Assembly (NCBI GenBank): GCA_039704465.1
Contig: JASFAU010000009.1
Coordinates: 310,001-374,000 of the forward strand
Length of the DNA stretch: 64,000 nucleotides
Reading direction: 5' to 3'
Source: Plasmodiophora brassicae
Lineage: Eukaryota > Endomyxa > Phytomyxea > Plasmodiophorida > Plasmodiophoridae
In this document: piece after piece, positions 1 to 10,027 of the stretch
Layout: the number at the start of each line of letters is the position of its first letter
Position numbering within the stretch: position 1 is the first letter of the stretch
Notes under the pieces: generated by a model
Database searches by the model: none
The model's input: only the letters and a program-made list of their open reading frames with translations
What the model was told of the DNA's origin: nothing
Made by a program: the position numbers and the translations under genes

Positions 1-120
1 CCACACTTTGCGGCACCTCGTAAGTTGTGTGCAGCAGTTAGTGTACCGTTGAAGGATGCTCAGTGGGTTCCCGTGCCGCGTTGTTTGCACTGGTCATTTG
101 GGATTTTGTGCGGGAATGGG

Positions 121-3100
121 ATGGTGGACGCGGAATCGTTGGTGGTGCCGTTCGTCGTCTGGTGCGGAGCGCCCGAGCACGTCGCCACCTGTGCCAGCGC
201 GACGCCCGATACGCTGGTGACTGGATCCGTATCCGGCCAGTTGGTCCTGTGGCGGAAGCCCAAATGGAGCCGGTCGCGTGACCGGGCGGCGTCGCCGACC
301 TCGAGGACGGTATTGGAGCGCAATCTGGAATTGCAGATGACCGACATGGAGAACAACGCCGACGATCGATATAAACCGGTTGCTGTTGTGGTTGGGCGAA
401 TCGATGCTGCCGTTGCCATCACCGCCGTCTGCATCTTTCAGTTTGGAGACACACGGCTCTTCATTGCTGCATACCAGGATGGTCTCGTCAGTGTCCATGA
501 ATGTACGTTCTGTTGAATTATTAATATGCGCGTTCAGTCGTGATGTGTGACTGAGCGTACCAGGTTTGAACGGCGACGCGATTATTTCGGTCCAGCTGCT
601 GTCGATATGGGCGGCAAGGATCGAAGTGTATCAGGCGACTCGAAGCGATCCGTTTGTGTTTGCGGTCTGCACTCCGCGGGCACAAACGGCCACTCAAGTG
701 TTCGTCCTTCGAGTCGGGCTTGGCGAAGGTTTGGAGGAGTGTTCGGCGTCGTGCTGTTGCTCGTTGTGCTGACGCGCACGGTAGGCTATAGAGGGAGCCT
801 ATCGATCGTAAAGGCAATCGATCATGACGAGCCTGTTGTCGATTCTGCACTTCTGGTCGAACGCGATTTCCGACTTGTCGTCCTGACTCGTGCCCGGATC
901 TACATTTGGACTTTGATGCTGGCCGAGCCCCCTCTACGGTTCGAGTTGGACATCCAGGGAATGCCCATATCGCTGGCTGCTTCTGCTTGGAACAATGCTT
1001 TTGCCGTCTTGTGTAACAGTTCCGTGAATATTTATGAGATGGATTGGACTTCGCTTTCATTTCGCCAAGTGTTATCAAAGGATGGTCTCGACGATGACCT
1101 TTCGTCGGTAATCTTTTGTGATGCAAACCGTGTTGCTATCACGCATGAACGCAGCGCTGCTGTGGACATTGTTAACGATGGGGAACTATTTAATCTCGAG
1201 GGGAGACATCCCGGGTTCAGCCATGCAGTGGCTCGTCTTTCTGGCTCTCGACGCTTGTCGATCCACAGTACTGTATGCGTTCCATCAAGAGGTCACCTGG
1301 TTATCGTCGGAGGCGACCATATGCCATCGGGAATGGTTGTTGAATATGACCTGTCCCAAATGACTCCTCGGATCACCGATATGACGTCTCTGTTTCCGTC
1401 AACGGGCTTCATCACGGCGTTCTGCATGTTCACGAATCCGTTGCCAACTCTTGTGACTGGGCATAGTAAGCCGTGAGTATTAGCAAATGTCGCTTTGTTA
1501 AGCGACTGTCTGTAGATGATGGTCAAATTCGCGTGCAGCCTCTCATGCAGAAAGGAGTGAGCGTCATCAGAGGCCGTAAATCATCGGTGACTGCCCTGAC
1601 AACATCCAGCGATCTGCTTTTAGCAGGCAGCGACGACGGGTTCGTCACGCTCTGGTCATTGAAAACAAAGACAAGGTGCGTGCATCGTAGGCGCGTCGCA
1701 ACGCAGTTTCCCCTGATGGTGTACTATTATGGCAGAATTTGTCAATTCGACAATTCGCATTGTGGACCTGTTCTGCGTTTTATTCACGTTTCTGCGTCAC
1801 GTGTTGCAGCGATTTCGGCAGATAATGCTTTTTCAGTTTACGACTGCACGTTTGCGTCGTGTCTTCTTGTAGCACATGGGCATGGCCGACCTGTCATCAG
1901 GTATCACGACGAGTAACGTCATGTCGTCGTTTGACTTATGATGTGGACAGTTTCCTGCGATCCGACTGGGCGGACCGCGCTAACTATACTATTGCTGTTG
2001 TCGACGATGGAACCCTGTTTGTATGGGATACAACAAGCGGGTGCCTCGATCGGGTCTTAAACGGGAAGAGCGCACGGGAGTTTTGTAGCGCACGATGCCT
2101 TTCGCAATGGGCATTTCCTAGCAGTGGCCCAACAGAAAATGTGCCCGTGTTCAATCAGCTGCAGTCAATCCATTCTTCGATGAGTGCCTCAGTCTTTACC
2201 GTCGACCTGTGCCGAGCTCTAGCCTTGCACGTGACACACTTCAAGGTCGCTGAGGAAGCTCCCGATGTCGATGGCTACAGGCGGTCTAGTCGCAACGATT
2301 CCCTCGATTCCACAAGCGAGTTTACCACCGTCGCTGTTATGGACGACTCGTTGCGGAGTGCCATTTCACTTCTGCTTGACTGGACGCTTGATCCAGACCT
2401 CGATTCTCAGCTCGCAGATCGTCTTGGTCTTTTCGATCCAGTTGAAGTCATCGCATGCGGAACGACTGCTCAGCTCTGTCATGCTGCATTTGGCACCGTA
2501 TCTGCACATGCATGTCAAACGGGCGTTTACAACCAACAACGTATGACGAGAGGTTTGTAAATCGATCTGCCCTGCACTCAAACCGTACTTGTAGGGCCTT
2601 TTTCGGTTACACTTTTACTTCCTTCACCGTGGAAAACGACCTCGCGATGGCGGTTCTCACACAGGTTTACTGCATTGCATTCCCTGTACATCAATACCCT
2701 ATACATGCCTCTGGTACGTGGAGTGTTAGCGAGTTTTATGTTGCACTGCACTGTTGTGACATCGTTGTACGCTTGTTACCAGATGTCAACAGGGTTCACA
2801 ATCGATCAGTCTTTGTTCTCGCGCCTTCTGGCAAATTATGGAGTCCTTTTACCTGATGCGCTACCATCATATAAGGAGCCTGCGCTACGCGTACGTTTAC
2901 AGGTTCTCTCTGACAGTCCTGTGCATGGGCTTAATGCTTGTTTCAGGTGCTATCTGCATTCAGTTTGCATCCCGTTGAAGACGTTCACGTGGCCGCAAGG
3001 TTGCTGTTGCAGAGTGCAATCGTGAGAATGTCCGACAGACGAAGACAACAAGAATTCAACTACTGGTCTGCTGTGTTCGTCAACACGCAGATGTCAGCTG

Positions 3101-4418
3101 GCTCTACAATGACGCCGCCGTTTCCCTCACGGGCAATTAGTCGGGATTACGCGTCCAACGATTCTCCATCCAAAGTAAGCATTTTTCCATCTGGACCCCC
3201 TCCTGTAATTGTAACGATTCGCTAAGTGTCTTCATTGTAGCTCGAGTTTCTCTCACAATCTGACGAGAACTTGATAGCAGCGATGGTCCTTTGCATTCTT
3301 TGCGTGCATCACGGGCATACGCTCAAACCAGCCGTCGCAACGTCCATCACCGGTCTCTTGGTAGGCGTTCTTGAGAGTAAAATTGACGACCCAGTTCGTT
3401 CTTCTCTTGCTGCCGACCTTATCGGGAAAGGCATGTAAGTGGATTAGGTACGCAAAGCGGCGCTCCCTTTCTGGCCCTGATGTGCTCTGTCGTGCAGTCG
3501 CCACTGGCAACCCTACTTGAACGGCGCGTCGCGTGTTATGACCTGTCTTTTTGTTCTAAGTCAACGCGAACGAGAACCTGGGACGTCCGCAGCGCGACAT
3601 GCCTATAATCGAGCCCTTCTTGAAGTTGGCGCGTTGAATCCTGCGCTTCTGGTGATGACCATGGCGTATATTGCACAACATCCGTCGCAGGTTCATGGCT
3701 CGTGCTCGTCGATGTGAAACACGTTGCTTATTTACGTCTAGTTTTCATCGTCAACCAGTGCTGCGGCGCTGCTCATCATACGAGACCTGGTCCGCAAGTA
3801 CCCATCGACTCTACTTTCAGCCACTGACATTTTGCATACCGCCGTTGACGTAATTGTCAAATGCCTCGATCCGACAGAGTGGGATTCGGTCTCCTCATCC
3901 AAATGGCATCTCCTTATTCACTGGTCACTCACAGGCCTCTTATCCGTCGAAATCTGGTCCGCCCTGGCACTGCTGTTCTCCATATGCTGGCTCGCAAGTA
4001 TCCGGGTGTGACATTGCACAACACGGCGCACATCTGTGGCGTTGTTGGTGCCGATGGCAGACAGATTGCCGTCTACGACGTCCGAAGCGCGACCCGACGG
4101 AAAATTTTCGAAGGGCATACCGCTGCCGTTGACGCCATCACGTTCGACCCTACGGGAACAATGTTGGCTTCCTATTCAGCGAGTGAAGAGACACCAACCG
4201 TTCGTTTGTGGAGGTTGAACACGCCGCCCCGGTTAATAAGCAACATGCTGGGTCTGTCAGCGAACGAGTCGCGTGTCTTCAACGTGGCTCCGATCGGTGA
4301 TCCATCACAGTATTCGCCATCGGAGCGAATGCAGAACATCTCGTTGACCTGGACTGACGAGGCCATTGAACTGGTTCGACAGGATCGATCCATCTGTCGG
4401 TTCGCGCCACAGCAATAG
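121..4418 (+). CDS. WDR7: WDR7 / rabconnectin-3 beta homologue, multi-exon
   Basis: WDR7 with DMXL forms the rabconnectin-3/RAVE-like complex that assembles V-ATPase on endolysosomal membranes. The first ATG in frame is at 121 and opens MVDAESLVVPFVVWCG, matching the family N-terminus that precedes the first WD repeats. Reading frames joined by short GT-AG introns (for example 503-563, which gives SVHEC-LNGDAIISV) carry N-terminal WD repeats to about 2050. A helical middle follows (RHAYNRALLEVGALNPALLV, WDR7-like), then a C-terminal pair of WD repeats at about 4000-4250 with DGRQIAVYDVRSATRRKIFEGHTAAVDAITF-type spacing. The stop is at 4416-4418. The gene is broken into about ten exons and the middle exons are approximate. 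WD-repeat order at both ends and the solenoid between make WDR7 much likelier than a generic WD protein. Confidence 0.88.
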
Positions 4419-4524
4419 TGCTTATTGTACAACACTCATAATATTCTGTTTCGTCCCAAGCACTTGCTCTATCCTGACGCATACAAGGTATTGTATAGCC
4501 TGCGATTGAAGTTGAGGAAATGGC

Positions 4525-6188
4525 TTAGCTATCGGACTCCACGTCGAAGTCGGGTTCGTATTCAAAGGCGGCCTCTTCGTCATCTTTGCCAGATTGTGAA
4601 ACGAATGCAGATTCGACGACAACTATACGCTCTGCTCGTCGCTTTAAGTTATGTCCCCAAAGCGTTCGGGGCCCAAGGTGAGACATACTTTCGGTACTGG
4701 CGTCGCCGTCGTCGTCATCATCACCGTCACGGGGGGTTGCGACCTCGACGTCGGGCTGGTTTGGACTGTCTTCAACGTGTGGCCAGATGCCAGCCGGCGC
4801 ACTCCTGCGAATCGCTTCGATTCGCTGAGCATTCTGCGTAATGGCCTTATCCTTCTCCTTCAGCAGTCGACTGAGGCGAATGATTTCTCCTAATCGCACA
4901 GCCCACATTATCAACTGAACTGCGTGACCACCTGGGAACGTCTGCCACCTTCAAAGCTTTCTCTCTGAGTTCGTAACGTCGTGGACGCCCGGCGAACGCG
5001 ACGCTGCTCCTGATGCAGGCTGCTCTTTAATTCGATGATCTGCTGGCGCAATGCCTTTTGACAATGTTATCATACGACCGTTACTGAACGCGGGCAGAGC
5101 TTTACGTTTTCAGAGGCGGCTCTGTCTGCGCGTTCCTGCTCTAGTTCATCAGGGTCCGACCCATGCGACGCCTTCTTCAAGGCCGTTATCGACTTTTGAA
5201 CCTGTTTCTGAAGCTGGAAACCAGGGCAAGACATTATCAGAACCAGAACCGGGCCGTCCGGTCATCGCTCTGACCTGGCAGATCTTGTCGTGCTGCGACC
5301 GGATGGTTCTCTGGTCCTCGCGATGCAAGGCGGCCACCTCAGCGCTCTTGTCCCTGGCCACGCGAACTTCTTTGCTCATCGCCGCCAGTCGCTCCGGGTA
5401 CTCCACCTGTGATGCCTCCAACTCCTGAATGACTTGCTGTTGATGGCGAACCTCCTGAACCGCGAGATTGTATTGGGTAAGGCATCCAATCAGAGGAATG
5501 GGCCCGTACCGCCTTCAGGGTCTTTATCTCAGTCTTACATTCCTTCAGCTGGCGCTGCCAGTCCGCCCGTTCGTTCTCGATCTCCACGATTCGCTCCTGT
5601 CGAATCGTCGTTTCCAGCATTACTCGCAGGCGCTCGTTCTCCTGTCAAACCCGAACTTGTTACCATTCTGTACGTGTTGGTCCTTCCGTTGGCTTACCTT
5701 TCTCTCCAATCGTAGTTGCTTCAGAGCCTGGTTTAACTCGAACTTCGCCGATGCTGTTCGCCGTGTAAGTTAACGCTCGATAGACCCATCAACCTGGGCG
5801 GTTCTGACCTTCAGGAGCGGTTGCCGCACTGTCCAATGATCGCATTCGATAGCCGGAGGCGGGCATATGTCGCCCACCAGCAGTAGAACGAAGCGGCGGG
5901 TTCGGAAGACGCCAACCAGGTTTTACATGTTTCGCGCCGCGGCTCTTCGACGGTGGCTTTGGGCGCCAAGCTTTGCGACTAACTGGCGATTTGTGCTGCG
6001 GATGGCCCGATCCAGGGATTACAGTGGATGGTGCCTCCGTCACCACATGACCGAGATCACCGTTTCCGAATTCGAAGTCGTCACTGTACGCGTCGTCGTC
6101 AGCGCCCTCCCTGCCGTCAAGCGCGACAATCAGTGGAGTGTGTGCAATCAGACGACCAAGGGGCAGCACACCTAGCGGAATCTGCCAT
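4525..6188 (-). CDS. Lebercilin-like coiled-coil protein (probable ciliary protein)
   Basis: The ATG at 6188 starts a 17-nt exon. Splicing with donor GTGTGC and an acceptor near 6100 gives MADSAREGADDDAYSDDFEF, an acidic start of the YSDDFE type seen in many ciliary proteins. A basic Pro/Lys/Arg-rich stretch follows, then coiled-coil exons at about 5620-5480 (ETTIRQERIVEIENERADW) and 5430-5150 (SQVEYPERLAAMSKEVRV). The latter resembles the lebercilin-domain pattern of LP.LL..H..EVRVL. The last exon (about 4914-4525) is a short coiled coil ending in an acidic tail. Family assignment rests on this one pattern, so another cilium/centrosome coiled-coil protein is possible. Introns between the coiled-coil blocks are approximate. 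Confidence 0.5.
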
Positions 6189-6408
6189 GGCCGCCGACGT
6201 TCGCTAAAAGTGGGCAGAGACGAAGGCAGTTCGTGGTCCTTGTGGTCACGTCACAGAGTCGCAATGCTGTGGTACGTTGAGGGGCAAGGCCTGAGAAACA
6301 CCAGCGCTTGCGCGGCGACGCGAATTCAAATAACTATATTCACCACTACCTACCTATGTAGTACGTGCATTTATTGGCATCAACAGGAGATGATCGGCCG
6401 AGGGCAGG

Positions 6409-7752
6409 TCAGACCTTGTCAGTCATGGAGGCCTTGGCAACGTGTGACCGCGTCGACTCGTGCCGTTGGAAGTCACGATTGTGCAGGAACCATTTGTTAC
6501 AGGGCCCGCAATGGTAGCGTCTGACCCTGACCGGCATATGCACCAGGACATGTGACTTGATAGCAGATGCGTGACGACGTACATAAGAACAGTGTGGGCA
6601 CTTTAGCATCGACGTGGTTGGATCTGGAACGATAGACGCAATTGTCTGGCGAACCCATTCCTGCTCATCGAAATGATCCTCGGTATTGGGATTCACAGCG
6701 TCTGAACTGGCCACTGATCCTTCCGTTCCATGCTCGTCCGGGTAAGAGACGTCTGTTGGCGCCTGCCCGGGAGAACCCTCCGTTGTTCCTTTCTGCATGG
6801 GCGCGCTGGCTTGCTCAGTCGCGGGCTCACCAACGGAAGCATTCGTATCCGGCGTTGCTGCCACCTCTGCGCCATCTTCCACTCGACGTGTCTTGCAGCG
6901 TCTCTTCGACGCCCGCGGCTGCTGCCGTGATCGTTTGCCCCTGGTGGGAGCTTTCGTACGCAACCGTTCTGCAATGAGGTTTAGCACAGGTTGATCACTG
7001 CTGGAAGATTCCTCTGGTATCGAACGATGGAGAAACATGGTATCGCTGGCGACCGCTCCACCAGGAGAAGTGTAGGAGGCATCACAGGAACGGGACAGAG
7101 AGTTCATGAATTCCCACAGCGCAGTCGAATCAAATTCGTCGGGCGCTGCCGACGAATACGTCAGCTCGTCGGCTTGGACAACCGGGTCGAAACCGGCACA
7201 GCTGGCCATTGCCGACAGCATAGACGAGGGGTCAGGACCGCTAGTGGCATCAGAACCCGGAGGCGGATCGGGAATCCATATTTCCTGTGTACGAGGCGCA
7301 ATCGGGATCGGCGCTGTTCCCTGGGCCATATGGCGACTGGTTCCAAGTGATTGCATGGGCGGGTCGTCGATACCCAAACAGTCGAAGACCGTCGCCTGCA
7401 TCGAGAAGGTCGCTGAAGGGAGCGGCGGTGACCACGGTCGGACCGTCACCAGAGACGTCTCGTACGCGCCCACCGTTGTTGCTGGTAACGGCGCCGATGA
7501 GCTCGATGCGTGCTGGCGAAGGTCGGCGTGTTCGAACGGTACAGGAACGTGGGCGTTCCCATCGCGGTTTACTCCGGCGATCGTAGCGCCGCCATGTTGC
7601 CCATGCGAAACGTGCTGAGCGGCCGGAGACGACGATGACGACGACGGCAGTGGAGCAGTAGTGTCGTCGCCGGCAACGGAGCCGCATTCGATAGGCGACA
7701 CGGATGCCAGTAGAATGGCGAGGAACACGAAACCGCCCCCCTTGGTCATCAT
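6409..7752 (-). CDS. Signal-peptide C2H2 zinc-finger protein, array member 1
   Basis: Single-exon 447-residue reading frame with ATG at 7752. The N-terminus (FVFLAILLASVSPIECG) looks like a cleavable signal peptide. The middle is Ser/Pro/Ala-rich low complexity. Around residues 265-290 lies a strongly basic NLS-like stretch (RGKRSRQQPRASKRRCK). A conserved FDEQEW block precedes two C-terminal C2H2 fingers: C-x2-C-x12-H-x3-H, then C-x2-C-x12-H-x5-H, joined by an HMPVRVRRY linker. Paralogues at 15824-17302 and 18944-20203 share this architecture, and a decayed copy lies at 17824-18586. Secretory signal plus DNA-binding-type fingers is an odd combination. It could be an exported nuclear effector, a membrane-held transcription factor, or a nuclear protein with a fortuitous hydrophobic start. 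No known family is recognised beyond C2H2. Confidence 0.75.
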   Translation of the reverse strand: MMTKGGGFVFLAILLASVSPIECGSVAGDDTTAPLPSSSSSSPAAQHVSHGQHGGATIAGVNRDGNAHVPVPFEHADLRQHASSSSAPLPATTVGAYETSLVTVRPWSPPLPSATFSMQATVFDCLGIDDPPMQSLGTSRHMAQGTAPIPIAPRTQEIWIPDPPPGSDATSGPDPSSMLSAMASCAGFDPVVQADELTYSSAAPDEFDSTALWEFMNSLSRSCDASYTSPGGAVASDTMFLHRSIPEESSSSDQPVLNLIAERLRTKAPTRGKRSRQQPRASKRRCKTRRVEDGAEVAATPDTNASVGEPATEQASAPMQKGTTEGSPGQAPTDVSYPDEHGTEGSVASSDAVNPNTEDHFDEQEWVRQTIASIVPDPTTSMLKCPHCSYVRRHASAIKSHVLVHMPVRVRRYHCGPCNKWFLHNRDFQRHESTRSHVAKASMTDKV

Positions 7753-7848
7753 CGCTAACGCCCCGGCGGCCGTGGGTTTGCGCTGCGCTTTGCCGATCCG
7801 AACGAGGACAGCTGTAGGAAGGGGGCCCGTTTCAGTCCAGTCGCTGTT

Positions 7849-7852
7849 CTAT
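7849..7852. repeat. CTAT target-site duplication, left copy
   Basis: CTAT directly abuts the left terminal CCCTGATCG of the DNA transposon. The same four bases in the same orientation follow the right terminal CGATCAGGG at 15721-15724. Confidence 0.7.
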
Positions 7853-7869
7853 CCCTGATCGGACCCCGC

Positions 7870-7892
7870 GAACGTACAATTATTGTACGTTC
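7870..7892. repeat. Subterminal palindrome A
   Basis: Perfect palindrome: an 11-bp arm GAACGTACAAT, one central T, then the complementary arm ATTGTACGTTC. It lies 17 bp inside the left transposon end and mirrors palindrome E at the right end. A transposase-binding role is inferred from placement. Confidence 0.85.
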
Positions 7893-8077
7893 AACTTTGA
7901 CCCATCGGAAATTTTTTGTGTCTTGACGAAAATCGCCGTTGTTTCTCCCTGAGATAAACAGCGTCCCACACAGTATGCCTTTGAAAGAACGAGAAAATTA
8001 CATCACTGGTAAAGAAGGAACTCGATGTCGAAAATTGGCCAAATCAGGTCACCCCGGGGTCGGCTTATTTTAGCTAT

Positions 8078-8094
8078 CGTACAACTATTGTACG
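8078..8094. repeat. Subterminal palindrome B (short form)
   Basis: CGTACAA, three central bases, TTGTACG: a shorter, imperfect version of the same palindrome. It overlaps the stop-codon side of the transposase reading frame. Confidence 0.7.
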
Positions 8095-8095
8095 C

Positions 8096-9925
8096 TCAAG
8101 GGGGGAACGTACAATAATTGTACGTTGGGAATGCGGTGACAAATGAGTGAATTGGAAAGAGTTCATTGAGTTCAAACAGATCCGATTGATCGCTTACGAC
8201 CCCGGCGGCTTGACTGTGCGGGCTCTTCTCGCCTGCGAATCGTCCTGGACGAGTGGAATAACTCTCGTAGCAGGTTTTCTGGTTGCGACTGTGCTTGGTC
8301 GAGCACAGGTTGACCGTGCAGGATTGGCAATAGCTCGTGGTACGGCCACCGCAGACGACACACGAACGAGATGGCCCGCTCCCCGACCAATGGGTAAGGT
8401 CGTTGCTGATGGTCAATCGGAACGTTGCCATGTCTGCCCTGTTAAAGAAGCCGAGCTTGTTGTAGCGCGGTACGCGCGGAGGGTCCAGACCGCTCGGCCT
8501 GGCAATGCAGGCTTCTCCCACGACGAGTTCTCCCGACGTCATTCTCTGCGAGGGCACCCAGTGTGTGGCGACGTCACAGAGGAAGTCGCTGAATGATTTC
8601 TGGTAATTGAGGAACGCCTTCCACTTATGATAGCTGCTGAAATCGGAGCACATGTCCGAATTCAGAAGCAGGTGATGTAGCATGTGGGCGTTCAGCAACG
8701 ACGACATGATAAACCGGACGTTAATGAAACCTCTCGGCGTCAGGGACCGGAAGTCGACCTTGACGTTCTTCAGTTGCCGCGATACGACATCCTGGCCGCC
8801 TTTGCAGTGGTTCCACATGGACACCACGTGGGGAACAACGTCGTGGAGAGGCGGAAGCGCTTGACCTTCCTCCCTTCGTTTCAGTATTGCACTCGCGAGA
8901 TCGCGCCAAAGCGTGAACGTTGATGCGTCAACAGCATGACCGAAGACGTGCGGCGGATAGCTTGCAAGTGCTCTTTCCGTCAGCAACGGCTGCAGTTCGG
9001 CATCTAGGCGGGCGATCATTGCTTGGTACTGCTGCAGACATTCCGGGCTGAACGATACAAGCGCCGCGTAGACGATCGTTTGGCCTGATGCATTAACGAA
9101 CAGCGCTGTGTTGCACGTTGTCGTCGCGCAGTGGTGCAGCAACTGTCCACGATACGCGGCCGTCCAGACGGTCGTCTTGAACAGGGGAGAGCGAGCGTCG
9201 AATTCGAACATGCGACAGCTGTCACCGACGATGTCCCTGGCGCTCTGCAATCGCGATCTGGCCTCGCGTTCCGTCGAGTTCTCCGTCACCGTCTTGAACT
9301 CCTGCAATCGCGATCTGGCCTCGCGTTCCGTCGAGTTCTCCGTCGCCGTCTTGAACTCAATCACGCAGACAAGCGACGATACAACGACGTCATCGACGAC
9401 TCTGTGGAGAACAGTGGCCCCATCGATGGACGTCGCCAGAACGGGAACTTCGCGGCTCTGAAGGAGACCGCGATGAACGATTTCGCCGTTCGCGACAGAC
9501 CAACCGCTGCCGTATATGTCCATCCAGGAAGAAAGCGCCGTCGAGATGTGAACCTCGTTGGCGGATCCCACTTTCATTCCTGGGCTTCGAACGGGCTTCA
9601 TGAACCATAGCTTCAGCAGCTTGGTCATGAGCTTGACGCTGGCCATCGATTCGAAAATGCGGTCAACCAGTACCGGCTTGGGGGCGGACGAGACACGCGT
9701 TAAGTTCAGGGACGCCGCCAAGTCCTTCAGCTCATGGACGGTCTTTGCGTTAAGCTCGTCTCGAGTAAACTCAACGATCGGCGGTTCCTCGGCGTCATCA
9801 GCAATGTCAATGTACAGGCTGTGCAGAAGCTCAATCTCTCCTTCAGTGAGCGACCGAGCGAATGCACGGACGACAGCTGCTGCCAAAGTCGATGTGACCT
9901 TCGAGCAGCCAGTGCGAACGATGTG
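8096..9925 (-). CDS. Transposase candidate: SAP + PD-(D/E)XK-like + piggyBac-type cysteine-rich domain, 5' end cut by LTR element
   Basis: Open frame of about 610 residues; the first six bases of the numbered frame come from the LTR. A SAP-like DNA-binding motif lies at residues ~55-95 (FTRDELNAKTVHELKDLAAS). A restriction-fold signature follows: E126, then SIDGATV (D170) and VIEFK (E192, K194). Around 373-381 is WNHCKGGQD, loosely like the GGVD motif of piggyBac transposases. Residues ~524-559 hold CxxC...YCxxC...LC...CYESY, very close to the piggyBac cysteine-rich domain. No ATG occurs in frame before residue 96, and an in-frame TGA lies just across the insertion. A 5' exon is therefore likely; a GTGAGC donor sits at the insertion site. 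Function is inferred from its place inside the transposon. A nuclease-type transposase or a domesticated derivative are alternatives. Confidence 0.6.
   Translation of the reverse strand, partial: HIVRTGCSKVTSTLAAAVVRAFARSLTEGEIELLHSLYIDIADDAEEPPIVEFTRDELNAKTVHELKDLAASLNLTRVSSAPKPVLVDRIFESMASVKLMTKLLKLWFMKPVRSPGMKVGSANEVHISTALSSWMDIYGSGWSVANGEIVHRGLLQSREVPVLATSIDGATVLHRVVDDVVVSSLVCVIEFKTATENSTEREARSRLQEFKTVTENSTEREARSRLQSARDIVGDSCRMFEFDARSPLFKTTVWTAAYRGQLLHHCATTTCNTALFVNASGQTIVYAALVSFSPECLQQYQAMIARLDAELQPLLTERALASYPPHVFGHAVDASTFTLWRDLASAILKRREEGQALPPLHDVVPHVVSMWNHCKGGQDVVSRQLKNVKVDFRSLTPRGFINVRFIMSSLLNAHMLHHLLLNSDMCSDFSSYHKWKAFLNYQKSFSDFLCDVATHWVPSQRMTSGELVVGEACIARPSGLDPPRVPRYNKLGFFNRADMATFRLTISNDLTHWSGSGPSRSCVVCGGRTTSYCQSCTVNLCSTKHSRNQKTCYESYSTRPGRFAGEKSPHSQAAGVVSDQSDLFELNELFPIHSFVTAFPTYNYCTFPP
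8105..8127. repeat. Subterminal palindrome C, inside the transposase 3' end
   Basis: GAACGTACAAT, central A, ATTGTACGTT with one mismatch at the last base. It is translated as part of the last codons of the transposase frame, so the palindrome is both coding and structural. Confidence 0.8.
9245..9358. repeat. 57-bp tandem duplication in the transposase frame
   Basis: Two 57-bp copies (9245-9301 and 9302-9358) differ by one base seen directly (tcacc versus tcgcc). Each encodes 19 residues of the form EFKT(A/V)TENSTEREARSRLQ, so the duplication keeps frame and repeats the EFK catalytic-type motif. Confidence 0.95.
9921..9925. repeat. ATGTG target-site duplication, left copy
   Basis: ATGTG abuts the left LTR. 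The same five bases follow the right LTR at 15462-15466. Five-base duplications are normal for Ty3/gypsy integrases. Confidence 0.92.
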
Positions 9926-10012
9926 TGTCACGATCAGGCAAGCTGATGCAACGAACGCTTTGACGGACTGGCGAAGTCCGTCGCGGGGTTCGGGATTTAT
10001 TCAGTTATCACA
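9926..10012 (-). repeat. 3' LTR (87 bp)
   Basis: Identical base for base to 15375-15461 and with TGT...ACA ends. On the minus strand it contains an 8-bp stem (GACGGACT / AGTCCGTC) with a 5-nt loop. It is unusually short for an LTR. Confidence 0.95.
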
Positions 10013-10018
10013 GAATAG

Positions 10019-10027
10019 TCCTCTTCT
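10019..10027 (-). other. Possible polypurine tract
   Basis: On the minus strand AGAAGAGGA lies 6 nt before the 3' LTR, the place where plus-strand synthesis is primed in LTR elements. It is short and not directly adjacent to the LTR, so the call is tentative. Confidence 0.45.

Noticed and set aside
1..120. Coding start of WDR7 upstream of 121
   Set aside because: The frame is open to the left edge but only the ATG at 121 gives the family N-terminus; the upstream part looks like a 5' untranslated region with a possible intron.
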